Assembly: GCF_000250675.2 (NCBI RefSeq)
Contig: NC_018681.1
Span: forward strand, 1,984,001-2,048,000
Source: Nocardia brasiliensis ATCC 700358
GTDB lineage: Bacteria; Actinomycetota; Actinomycetes; Mycobacteriales; Mycobacteriaceae
DNA: 64,000 nt
Reading direction: 5' to 3'
Shown: piece after piece, positions 1-8,640 of the stretch
How positions within the stretch are numbered: the stretch's first letter is position 1
Layout: every line of letters starts with the position of its first letter
Notes under the pieces: model-generated
The model's input: only the letters and a program-made list of their open reading frames with translations
The model's database searches: none
What the model was told of the DNA's origin: nothing
Translations under genes and position numbers: made by a program

Positions 1-271
1 TCGCGGCCGGGTCCAGCCCGGTGACCGTGGTGCCGAGCCGCAGATCGACGTTGTGGTCGCGATACCACTGCGCCGGATCGACGGTGAATTCGGCGAGCGC
101 CTTCTTGCCGAGCAGATGCTCCTTGGACAGCGGTGGGCGCTCGTAGGGCAGGTGCTCCTCCGCGCCGATCATGGTCACCGACCCTGGAAAGTCGTTGGCG
201 CGCAATGCTTCTGCCAGCTTGGCCGCGGCGAGCCCGCCGCCGACGATGACAAACCGCTGCCCCGAGCTCAT
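1..271 (-). CDS. NAD(P)/FAD-dependent oxidoreductase, ferredoxin reductase type (partial)
   Basis: Only the first 90 codons are inside the window; the gene runs off the left edge. The N-terminus has an FAD-binding Rossmann signature (VIVGGGLAAAKLAEALR, about residues 8-24) followed by the GAEEHLPYERPPLSKEHL stretch typical of ferredoxin/rubredoxin-reductase-like flavoproteins, which pass electrons from NAD(P)H to small iron-sulfur partners. The ATG at 271-269 is preceded by AAGGAGT at good spacing. It is divergent from the CPWC nitroreductase gene with a 178-nt gap. The C-terminal half, needed to name its partner, is not visible. Confidence 0.8.
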   Translation of the reverse strand, partial: MSSGQRFVIVGGGLAAAKLAEALRANDFPGSVTMIGAEEHLPYERPPLSKEHLLGKKALAEFTVDPAQWYRDHNVDLRLGTTVTGLDPAA

Positions 272-449
272 GGCGGACTCCTTGTCGAGAGGGAACTGGA
301 CTCCTGGCGATCAACCCTAACCGGGCCGAGGACGGCATCGGCGGAAAACGCCGCGGCGGGCGGGAACGAATCGGCGCCCGCCGTGGTTGCTGGAGGTAGC
401 GGTTGGGGGGATACCGCCCCGACAAGCCTGCGATTCGAGAGGACCCGCC

Positions 450-1097
450 GTGAGTGACAAAGGCTCCGCGAAGGATGTTGCCGATTTCTGGTTCGATCCA
501 CTGTGCCCCTGGTGCTGGATCACCTCCCGCTGGATTCTCGAGGTCGAGCAGGTACGCGACATCGAGGCCCGGTTCCACGTGATGAGCCTGGCGGTGCTGA
601 ACGAGAACAAAGAGGGCCTGCCCGAGCAGTACAAAGAACTGCTCGCCACCGGCTGGGGGCCGGTGCGCGTCGCCATCGCCGCGGCGCAGGAGCACGGCGA
701 CAAGGTGCTGCTGCCGCTCTACACCGCGATGGGCACCCGGATCCACAACCGGCGCGCCGAATACGAGCGGGACTCGCGCACGGAGTCGCTGGCCGCGGTG
801 ATCGCCGACGCGCTGGCCGAGGTGGGCCTGCCCGCCGAACTGGCGCAGGCCGCCGACAGCACCGACTACGACGAGGCACTGCGCGCGAGTCATCACGCGG
901 GCATGGACAAGGTCGGCCCGGATGTCGGCACGCCGACGATCCATATCAACGGCACCGCGTTCTTCGGCCCGGTGCTGTCCCGGATCCCGCGCGGCGAACA
1001 GGCGGGCAAGCTGTGGGACGCCTCGGTGACGCTGGCCGACTACCCGCACTTCTTCGAGCTCAAGCGCACGCGCAACGAGGACCCCGAGTTCGACTGA
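450..1097 (+). CDS. DsbA-fold mycothiol-dependent nitroreductase-like protein (Rv2466c type)
   Basis: The 215-aa protein has a thioredoxin-fold start (DFWFDPLCPWCW) with the active-site pair Cys19-Pro-Trp-Cys22, the same positions as in M. tuberculosis Rv2466c, a mycothiol-dependent nitroreductase/thiol oxidoreductase of the oxidative stress response. The family cis-proline region (VGTPTIHING) follows at about residue 165. The start is the GTG at 450, 7 nt after GAGAGGA; a longer reading frame from 387 has no ribosome site. It lies close to rpiB as in M. tuberculosis (Rv2466c-Rv2465c). Function is inferred from family and gene order. Confidence 0.85.
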   Translation: MSDKGSAKDVADFWFDPLCPWCWITSRWILEVEQVRDIEARFHVMSLAVLNENKEGLPEQYKELLATGWGPVRVAIAAAQEHGDKVLLPLYTAMGTRIHNRRAEYERDSRTESLAAVIADALAEVGLPAELAQAADSTDYDEALRASHHAGMDKVGPDVGTPTIHINGTAFFGPVLSRIPRGEQAGKLWDASVTLADYPHFFELKRTRNEDPEFD

Positions 1098-1140
1098 GTA
1101 GCTCGGCGAGTGCCGCGGAACGTTGCGCGGCACTCGTTCG

Positions 1141-2193
1141 CTATTGCACCGGTTTCGGTGGGAACGCCGGAGCCTGGCCGTACGAACTCGGATAGGCCGG
1201 GGGCGCGGCGGCGACCGGCGGGCTCGGCCGCAACCAGAGCTTGCCGTGCCTGCTGCGGTCGCGCAGTGCCCACATCCGCCAGGTCAGCACCGGGTGCGAG
1301 GACATGGCGTTGACCACCCAGACGAAGAAGCCCTTCTCCAGTGCCGCCCGGTCGGCCATCTCGTCGAAGCCGACCAGCGTGTTCAAGTACTTGCCCGCGG
1401 CCAGCGTGGCCATCGCGGTGGGCGCGCCGGTGTGCCGATGACAGTAGCCGTGGTTGTCGGCGGTGTACTCCTGCGCACGGATCAGCGAGTTGCCCAGGAA
1501 CGGCAGGAACGGGACGAGGAACATGCCGAGCTGACGCCAATACGAGGTGTGGCCCGCCGCGATGTGCCCGACCTCGTGCCCGATGATGAACGCGAGCGCG
1601 TCGGGTTCGCGTGCCGCGCCGCCGATCTCGAACAGGTCGCTGTACACCGCGACGTAACGGCGGAATCCGTGCCCGCTGGCGAACGCGTTGATCTGACCGT
1701 TGCCGAGCACCACGTAGGCGTCGGGCGCCTTGGCCATGCCGAACCGGGCGGCGGCCTCGGCCACCATCCGGTAGCCCTCGGGGAACTGCGTCGGCGACAT
1801 CCGCACCCCGTTGACCCGCTGGGTCGAGTAGGTGATGCCGCGACCCACCCACAACAGCACCGGCGCGAAAACCAGCAGCAGCACGTACTGGTCGACGCTG
1901 CCGGTCACCAGCAGCAGCACCGCGATCGCGTACGCGATCACCGTCAGCGTGACGATCACGACGAGCATCGGGATCTCCCAGCTGTGCCGGGCGGGCATGC
2001 CGTAGGGCGAGAGCCCGCGCGGTTGCTGCTGGGGCGGCAGCGGCGGCGGTACCGGCGCGCCGGGATACGGGCCGTAGGGAGCGGGGTTCGGCGGGGAGCC
2101 GTAGGGCGTGCTCGGGGCCTGCGCCCACCCGGCCGAGGCATACGGGTCGGCCTGCTGGCCCGTCTGTGGGGGCTGGGGTTCGTGCGGCTGCAT
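1141..2193 (-). CDS. M48-family zinc metalloprotease, membrane-anchored
   Basis: The 350-aa protein contains HEVGHIAAGH with zinc ligands His206 and His210 and catalytic Glu207, the signature of M48 peptidases (HtpX/Ste24 group). The first 70 residues are a Pro/Gln/Tyr-rich cytoplasmic tail, followed by two hydrophobic segments at about 73-98 and 101-118, then the protease domain. The ATG at 2193 begins the Pro-rich tail; the frame is open upstream but that part is low-complexity without a ribosome site. It is convergent with the nitroreductase gene and divergent from rpiB. A role in membrane protein quality control is likely by family; the substrate is unknown. Confidence 0.85.
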   Translation of the reverse strand: MQPHEPQPPQTGQQADPYASAGWAQAPSTPYGSPPNPAPYGPYPGAPVPPPLPPQQQPRGLSPYGMPARHSWEIPMLVVIVTLTVIAYAIAVLLLVTGSVDQYVLLLVFAPVLLWVGRGITYSTQRVNGVRMSPTQFPEGYRMVAEAAARFGMAKAPDAYVVLGNGQINAFASGHGFRRYVAVYSDLFEIGGAAREPDALAFIIGHEVGHIAAGHTSYWRQLGMFLVPFLPFLGNSLIRAQEYTADNHGYCHRHTGAPTAMATLAAGKYLNTLVGFDEMADRAALEKGFFVWVVNAMSSHPVLTWRMWALRDRSRHGKLWLRPSPPVAAAPPAYPSSYGQAPAFPPKPVQ

Positions 2194-2326
2194 GAAATGA
2201 ACTCTATTCAGTTGCTGGGAACAGGCGGTGCCGCGACGGCGCGCAGACCGCGGTCTGCCGGTCGCTCGCGGCGTATCTCTCGATTCGCGGCAGCCGCCCC
2301 CGGTGTTAATCGAGCCGCCTGACAGA

Positions 2327-2809
<483 letters not shown>

Positions 2810-2821
2810 CGCAGACCGGCT

Positions 2822-3634
2822 GTGCCTGAAGGACATACGCTGCACCGTCTCGCGAAGCTGCATCAGCGGCGGCTCGCGGGCGGTGTGGTGCGCGTGTCGA
2901 GCCCGCAGGGCAAATTCGCCGCCGGCGCCGCCCAGGTGGACGGGCACCTGCTGACCAAGGCCGAGGCGTGGGGCAAACACCTGCTGCACCACTACGATTC
3001 GGGTCTGGTCGTGCACGTGCACCTCGGCCTCTACGGCAAGTTCTACGATTTCGAGCTGCCCATGGGGGAGCCCGTCGGGCAGGTGCGCATGCGCATGCTC
3101 GGCGCGCCCGACGGGCAGCCCGGGTTCGGCACCGACCTGCGCGGTCCCACCGCGTGCGAAGTGCTGCTGCCGCCGGAGGTTTCGGCGCTGACCGAGCGGC
3201 TCGGTCCCGACCCGCTGCGTCGTGGTGCCGACCCCGAGCGCGCGTGGGCCCGCATGCACCGGTCGCAGCGGCCGATCGGCGCGCTGCTGATGGATCAGAA
3301 GGTGGTCGCCGGCGTCGGCAACGTCTACCGGGCGGAACTGCTGTTCCGGCACCACGTTTCGCCGTTCCGGCCGGGCACCGCGCTGTCCGCCGGCGAGTGG
3401 GACGCGATGTGGGCCGATCTGGTCGCGTTGATGAAGGTGGGCGTGCGGGTCGGCAAGATGGTCGTGGTCCGGCCCGAGGACGATCACGGGGAGCCCTCCT
3501 ACGCCCCGGACCGCCCGCGCACCTACGTCTATCGTCGCCAGGGCGCCGCCTGCCGCATCTGCGGTACCCCCGTAGCCCACGCCGTCATGGAAGCGCGAAA
3601 CCTCTTCTGGTGCCCCACCTGCCAGCCGGACTAG
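2822..3634 (+). CDS. Fpg/Nei-family DNA glycosylase/AP lyase
   Basis: The 270-aa enzyme begins at GTG with Pro2-Glu3 (VPEGHTLHRL), the catalytic N-terminal proline and glutamate of the Fpg/Nei family that excise oxidised bases. The helix-two-turn-helix region (DQKVVAGVGNVYRAELLF, about 157-174) and a C-terminal zinc finger with Cys244, Cys247, Cys264 and Cys267 are intact. The GTG start is forced by the need for Pro2. It corresponds by position to M. tuberculosis Rv2464c, next to rpiB. Which oxidised base it prefers cannot be told from sequence. Confidence 0.92.
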   Translation: MPEGHTLHRLAKLHQRRLAGGVVRVSSPQGKFAAGAAQVDGHLLTKAEAWGKHLLHHYDSGLVVHVHLGLYGKFYDFELPMGEPVGQVRMRMLGAPDGQPGFGTDLRGPTACEVLLPPEVSALTERLGPDPLRRGADPERAWARMHRSQRPIGALLMDQKVVAGVGNVYRAELLFRHHVSPFRPGTALSAGEWDAMWADLVALMKVGVRVGKMVVVRPEDDHGEPSYAPDRPRTYVYRRQGAACRICGTPVAHAVMEARNLFWCPTCQPD

Positions 3635-3649
3635 CCGGGCACGGCCGCC

Positions 3650-4609
3650 CTATCCGGCGACGGCCGTGTCGATCTCCGGTTCGTCGGCGAGGGCGAAGCG
3701 GCGTCCGCCTGCCGTCTTGGCCGAGTACATCGCGCGGTCCGCACGACGCAGCAGATCACTGAAATCGCAGGAACTTCCGGGCGGGCAGTACGCGGTGCCG
3801 ACGCTCGCCGAGACCGGGACCGGGCCCGCCGTCGACCAGACCGGGTCGCGCAGCGCGGCCACGATCCGATGAGCGAGGTCGCCGAGGGTGTTGTGCGGCG
3901 GATTCACGGCGAGTACGAATTCGTCGCCGCCGTACCGGCAGATCACGGTGTCGGGCGGGCACACCTCGCGTAGCCGGTTGGCCAGTTCGACGAGTACCTC
4001 GTCGCCGATCGCGTGCCCGTAGCCGTCGTTGATCTGCTTGAAACGGTCGAGGTCGATCAGGAGCAGGCCGACGCCGCGGTTCGGGTCGGTGGACATCAAC
4101 CGGACCCGATCCTGGAGCAGGGTGCGGTTGGCCAGGTCGGTGAGCGCGTCGTGGGTCGCCTCGTGCCGGAGCCGATGCTGCAGCGCCGCGATCTCCTGGA
4201 CCCGCAGCGACACCTTGGCGGAGAGATTCTGTTCCTGCTGTGCCAGCGCGCGTTCCTGCAGCGCTTGGGCGTAGCTGTCGATGGCCTGGCTCGCCACGAA
4301 CGGCCAGCGGGTGGCGACCAGCGAACCCGGCGCGCCGGAGGGGAAGCCGAGCAGCCAGCGGGTGGCCTGCGCGAGCATCCGGATGCGGTCGAACGGTGCC
4401 TCGGCGAGCCGGGCGCCGAGCATCCGCGCTTCGGGCACGGGGAACGGCTCGGACCGGGCCAGGGTGAGCAGCCGGTCGACGATTTCGATCAGTACCGGTT
4501 CCAGCTGTTGCGGCGCCGCGCCGGAACCCGGCTCGGCGCACACCGCACGGGCCCAGGCGCGGGCCATCGCGGCGACGGGGGGCTCGATATCGATCGACAT
4601 CGAACTCAC
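3650..4609 (-). CDS. GGDEF-domain diguanylate cyclase
   Basis: The 319-aa protein makes cyclic di-GMP by family assignment. An N-terminal alpha-helical region (about 1-150) resembles the sensory part of actinobacterial GGDEF proteins and ends in a Gln/Glu-rich coiled-coil-like stretch; the GGDEF domain (about 155-310) has the intact active site RYGGDEF near residue 227. No transmembrane segment is visible, so it is probably cytosolic. The start is GTG at 4609 or ATG at 4600; neither has a strong ribosome site. It is convergent with the glycosylase gene, 15 nt apart. No EAL domain is present. Confidence 0.9.
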   Translation of the reverse strand: MSSMSIDIEPPVAAMARAWARAVCAEPGSGAAPQQLEPVLIEIVDRLLTLARSEPFPVPEARMLGARLAEAPFDRIRMLAQATRWLLGFPSGAPGSLVATRWPFVASQAIDSYAQALQERALAQQEQNLSAKVSLRVQEIAALQHRLRHEATHDALTDLANRTLLQDRVRLMSTDPNRGVGLLLIDLDRFKQINDGYGHAIGDEVLVELANRLREVCPPDTVICRYGGDEFVLAVNPPHNTLGDLAHRIVAALRDPVWSTAGPVPVSASVGTAYCPPGSSCDFSDLLRRADRAMYSAKTAGGRRFALADEPEIDTAVAG

Positions 4610-4860
4610 CCGACGCAGGTAACGTCGGTGCCTTGCGGCACGGCGCCGGCACTGGTGCCGGTTTCACCCCGATCCTTCGCACTGCTACGCGGTTGGGTCC
4701 ACCTCGCTCGGTGCACGCTCACCGCCCCCTTTCCAGATACCCCCGTCCGGCAAAAAGGATCCTAGCAAGCCACCCGGCATCGAAAAACGCTGTTTTACAA
4801 CGTGTTCTCGATCCCTCGCGAATGGCGATCGGGTATGTGATCGCCGCAGTCGCGCCAGTG

Positions 4861-5256
4861 TTACACCAGGATTTCGTTCGCTGTGAAGTCGCGCCAGGAC
4901 GCGCTGGCGACACGCTGTAGCGCCACGCCGAACGGGTCCCCGCGACCCCTCGCGATGCCTCGATGCCGTGGGGCCGGGCTCGCCGGCCGCCGGTCCATGT
5001 TTCGGACCTCGACATCGAAGTAGCCGGAGGAGTAGCCGAGGATGCGCGAGTCTTCGACCCGGTAAGGGTGTTGGGCCGGATTTTCCTGCCAGTAGCACAC
5101 TCGGCGGTCGTTGACAGCTGACAAGAAACTGCCGCTGCCTTTGCGGCGAGTCGTGATGTCCCCATGGGTGGCATCCTCTCCGCGACCGGTCGAGCGTGAC
5201 AAATGGCCACCCAGTGGGCCACGGCTCCCCCCGACAGGAGTCGTCACGCGAACCAT
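4861..5256 (-). CDS. Hypothetical protein, 131 aa, unrecognised
   Basis: I do not recognise this protein. The ATG at 5256 follows GGGGAG closely (3 nt), and the frame ends in TAA at 4861. The C-terminal end (FDVEVRNMD, then FGVALQRVASASWRDF) weakly resembles DUF397-type actinobacterial proteins but the match is not convincing. Base composition here is lower in G+C than in the neighbours, with an AT-rich tract upstream at 5305-5335 that could hold a promoter. Without this gene, 4610-5512 would be a 900-nt gap. Low confidence that it is translated. Confidence 0.35.
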   Translation of the reverse strand: MVRVTTPVGGSRGPLGGHLSRSTGRGEDATHGDITTRRKGSGSFLSAVNDRRVCYWQENPAQHPYRVEDSRILGYSSGYFDVEVRNMDRRPASPAPRHRGIARGRGDPFGVALQRVASASWRDFTANEILV

Positions 5257-5435
5257 ATGCTCCCCGTTTCCGGTCCGACACGCCCGAGTTTCAAGGAAGA
5301 GATCCCTTTTAATTTCATTTAGTTCTGTTCTGCGCGCCCCGCGCTGACCGGGGCGGTACCGTGCGAGACTCCTGCCGGGCGTTGCGACGACGACCGGTCC
5401 CGGCACCCGCGTGAACGCACTGCGCGGGGGGCTGA

Positions 5436-5466
5436 TTGGCGTTTGTGAAGCCGGGTTCGGTACAGT
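5436..5466 (+). promoter_or_regulatory. Candidate sigma-70-type promoter for tRNA genes
   Basis: TTGGCG (5436-5441) and TACAGT (5461-5466) lie 19 nt apart, 47 nt upstream of tRNA-Gly. The spacing is slightly long for a housekeeping promoter, so this is a plausible but unproven assignment. Confidence 0.35.
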
Positions 5467-5512
5467 CTCAACGCACACGACATCGTGGCGATCCCATAGA
5501 TGTCGTATGCCT

Positions 5513-5586
<74 letters not shown>

Positions 5587-5634
5587 CACAGGATTCAGCC
5601 TCGGCGGCGGCCGATCACTCGCCGCGAGGGACAA

Positions 5635-5712
<78 letters not shown>

Positions 5713-5893
5713 TTTTCAACTCTGTCTTCGCAGGTCAGAGATCTGTGCCGGGTCCGGCGACCCTGCTCGATGCCACGGTCGCTGTCCGGTGCGTGCAATG
5801 TGCGCGGTAGGTGCGAACGCTCCTCGCTCGTCCGATGATTTTCCGCCGCAGGGGTCGTCCGATCTTTCGTAGCGGACGACAGGAGTGGTGGAC

Positions 5894-6241
5894 ATGGACC
5901 TGTACAGCGTCATGTGTGTGCGTGATCGGACCCGGGCGCGGAGCTGGTACGAGGTGTTCTTCGGGCGTCCGGCCGATGAGGTCATCGGCGAGGAATGCCT
6001 CTGGCAAGCCGGTGCAAACGCGTGGATCGTCATCGATGATCGCGAGGTTCGGGCCGCCCGGGTGGGCGGATCGATGATCACACTGGGTGTTACGGACCTC
6101 GATGTCTTCCTGGCTCGTTTTGCCGAGCACGGCATCGCCTACGGACCGGTCGAGACCTACAGCAACGGGGTGCGCCATGTCGAAGTGCTGGATCCTGACG
6201 GCAACAGCCTCTCGCTCGCCGAAGCGCCGCCGGACCTGTGA
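5894..6241 (+). CDS. VOC-family (glyoxalase/bleomycin-resistance fold) protein
   Basis: The 115-aa protein is a single vicinal-oxygen-chelate domain: MDLYSVMCVRDRTRARSWYEVFFG is the first beta-alpha unit and VEVLDPDGNSLSLAE the typical C-terminal strand with a metal-ligand-type Glu. These proteins bind metals or small ligands and range from glyoxalases to antibiotic-binding proteins; the substrate is not predictable. ATG 5894 is preferred over GTG 5885 and 5888 because AGGAG at 5881-5885 is 8 nt before it. It follows the tRNA pair and is convergent with a TetR gene. Confidence 0.82.
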   Translation: MDLYSVMCVRDRTRARSWYEVFFGRPADEVIGEECLWQAGANAWIVIDDREVRAARVGGSMITLGVTDLDVFLARFAEHGIAYGPVETYSNGVRHVEVLDPDGNSLSLAEAPPDL

Positions 6242-6327
6242 ATCGATGACCTCAGTGCCCGACTTGTCCGCGGAGTCGACGTTGGTCGGCGGGGCGGGTT
6301 CGTAGCCGGCGATCCTGGTCGGTGCGT

Positions 6328-6999
6328 CTACGAGAGTGCGTCGGGGGTCCGGAGTTCGGCTGCAAGACGGGTGTAGATGTCGAGCAGGTCGGTCGCGCTG
6401 GCGTGCGTGGCCTTGTCCGCTTCGTGGCGGTCGGTCCATTCGGCTAGTGCCGCGGTCATGATTCCTTGCGCCACGAGAAGGAGCAGGCGGACGCGGGAGC
6501 GGGTGGCGAAATCGGCCTGTCCGGCCAGCAATTCGAGTGCAGCCTTGTTTTCCGTGTCGAACGCCGCGAAGGTCGCCGCGGCCAGCTGTGCGGAGTCGGC
6601 GGTCACGCGGTGGGTGCGCGCGAGAGCGTCGGTTGCTTGCTGATCGTCGACGAGATCCCGGATGAGGCCGAGGTAGACGCTCTCGATATCGGCCAGGCGC
6701 AACGTGCGGCCGGACACGGTCGTGGCCATCCGCCGAATCGCGCGACCGAAACCCCACCGGTCGTGCGCGATCGCGCTGTCCTTGGTCGGGAAATAGCGGA
6801 AGAACGTCCGCGGCGACACCCCCGCGCGGGCCGCGATGTCATCCACGGTCACCCGGTCGTAGCCGTGTTCGATGGCCAGTTCCAGTATGGCGGAATGTAT
6901 TTCGGCTTGCGTCTGGGCTCGGCGGCGGGCCCGCAGGTCTGGCGGGCCGTCCCCGGGGTCGCCATCGACGGTGCTCTGCATCACTCGATGGTAAATCAT
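6328..6999 (-). CDS. TetR-family transcriptional regulator
   Basis: The 223-aa protein has an N-terminal TetR DNA-binding domain (about residues 27-75) with the helix-turn-helix VDDIAARAGVSPRTFFRYFPTKD; the C-terminal ligand domain is not specific. It is divergent from the PapA-like acyltransferase with a 145-nt gap, so control of that gene is a reasonable guess. An alternative start is the ATG at 6981. No operator dyad stood out in the gap. Confidence 0.85.
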   Translation of the reverse strand: MIYHRVMQSTVDGDPGDGPPDLRARRRAQTQAEIHSAILELAIEHGYDRVTVDDIAARAGVSPRTFFRYFPTKDSAIAHDRWGFGRAIRRMATTVSGRTLRLADIESVYLGLIRDLVDDQQATDALARTHRVTADSAQLAAATFAAFDTENKAALELLAGQADFATRSRVRLLLLVAQGIMTAALAEWTDRHEADKATHASATDLLDIYTRLAAELRTPDALS

Positions 7000-7144
7000 G
7001 TGACAGAGCTTACCTAGATGACATTAAATGCCTTCTTGGCAGATTATGCCAAACGAGTATTCTGGGTCGGGTAGATGGATTGTTTTGCCAGTTCACAGGT
7101 CTGAACTGCCCGCGCGTTGCGGGCGACAAGAGCCAGGAGAAGGC

Positions 7145-8389
7145 ATGAATAGGCATTCCGCAACGGGCGTACAGGTTCGTCAACTCGATCCCACCGAAGA
7201 ACGATTCGCCAGAATGGGTCTCTACACGGGCTACGTCACCCGGGTCCGCGGGCCGCTCGACCCGTGGGCGCTGTTGGAAGCCTTCGAGCTCTTGCAGCGC
7301 AAGTATCCGATCCTGTCCTGCCGGATCACCCAGGATGCGACGACCGGGCAGCCGTATTTCGAGGCAGCTCACGGTCTGCCGCCTGTGGTCGAATGGCGGG
7401 ACAGCGAAAGTGCGGAGTCCGCACTGGTTCTCGCGGGCCGGGTGGCCGCTGTCCAGGTGGTCGAGGCGGACGTCGATAGGGCACAGGTCAATCTGCTGAC
7501 CCACCACTCGATCGCCGACGGCCATCACTCGATGCAGCTGCTTTCCGATCTGTGGAGCTTCTACACTGCGGTGAAAGAGGGACGCCACGCCACGCCGGCC
7601 AGCCACCCCTACCCGCGATCGCCGGAACAGCTGCTGGCCGAACGAGGTTTCACCTTCGACCCCGACGAGATACCGGACGTGCCGCTATTTCCGGGACGCA
7701 CGGCCGATCCGGCCGAGGTTTCGGTGCCGACGGTACGTGGTCCGCGTGTCCGGCTGACCGTTGAGCAGACGAAAGTTCTTGTCGCGCTGGGGCGCCGGGC
7801 CAAGACCACGATCAACGGGCTGGTCTCGGCGGCGTTGCTGATCGCCACGGCAGACACCCTTGGGATCGGCCTCAGCGATGTGCTCTACACCTACCCGGTG
7901 AATCTGCGTACACGGATCACTCCCTCGGTGGGGTACACGGACGGCACCAACGTCCTCGGTTCGGCGCTGTTCATCCCCCGGCAGGACGCCTCGGCAGACC
8001 TCGTGACGCTCGCCTGCGCGGTGAACGATCAGCTCGCCCGCGACCTCGCCGCAGGCCGGATCCAGCGATCCATGCTGGCACCGCCGGAGCAGTTCGACGT
8101 GATGGTGCCCGTCATCCAGGCGTATCCGGGTTCGGTGCTGGCGACGAACTGGGGCAAGATCCCTGCCCTGGAAACGCCTGCGGGAGTCGTCGTCGAGGAC
8201 TTCGAGCCAGGTGTGCACCTGGAGACGACGCTGTCCGGACCGGCGGTCGCCCTGCCGTCGCCGCCGCGCTCCTGCATCATCACCAGTTTTCGCGACCAAC
8301 TCACCATCGACCTCGTCGGCTTCGCCGGCGCGGATGCCTTCGCCGAACGGCTCGGGGCGGTGCTGACCAACGTGCCGGTGGCCGCCTGA
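7145..8389 (+). CDS. PapA-type (condensation-fold) acyltransferase
   Basis: The 414-aa protein belongs to the condensation-domain superfamily of CoA- or carrier-dependent acyltransferases, best known from mycobacterial PapA proteins that acylate lipids. The catalytic HHxxxDG motif is intact (His120-His121-Ser-Ile-Ala-Asp125-Gly), at almost the same position as in PapA5 (His124/Asp128). A YPVNLRTR stretch near residue 253 fits the second family motif. ATG 7145 follows GGAGAAGG; the frame is open upstream to 7028 without a start signal. No polyketide synthase lies nearby, so the acyl donor is unknown. Confidence 0.82.
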   Translation: MNRHSATGVQVRQLDPTEERFARMGLYTGYVTRVRGPLDPWALLEAFELLQRKYPILSCRITQDATTGQPYFEAAHGLPPVVEWRDSESAESALVLAGRVAAVQVVEADVDRAQVNLLTHHSIADGHHSMQLLSDLWSFYTAVKEGRHATPASHPYPRSPEQLLAERGFTFDPDEIPDVPLFPGRTADPAEVSVPTVRGPRVRLTVEQTKVLVALGRRAKTTINGLVSAALLIATADTLGIGLSDVLYTYPVNLRTRITPSVGYTDGTNVLGSALFIPRQDASADLVTLACAVNDQLARDLAAGRIQRSMLAPPEQFDVMVPVIQAYPGSVLATNWGKIPALETPAGVVVEDFEPGVHLETTLSGPAVALPSPPRSCIITSFRDQLTIDLVGFAGADAFAERLGAVLTNVPVAA

Positions 8390-8640
8390 TCAAGCGTCAG
8401 TCTGTTATCGAGCCGCTCCGGTGTCGTGGTTGCAGGGGAAAGATGAGTTCGGTGCGGTGGGTGATCTCAGGAAACCGCTCAGCGGTTGCTGCCGTCTTGC
8501 GGACGCCCGCTTGCACACCTAGAGTCGGCGCGCAGGGGAGGCCGCTGGCCGCGACGCGCACGATTTCGAGATCTGTTCCGCGCCATCGGCAAGCGAGGCG
8601 GCGTCCGACCGCTATCGCTGGAAAGGTTCGAACCCGAAAC

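Noticed and set aside
8443..8640. Longer N-terminus for the TPR protein
   Set aside because: The residues before 8641 are Arg/Pro-rich shadow sequence overlapping the LuxR-like relic; the conserved N-terminal domain begins at the GTG.
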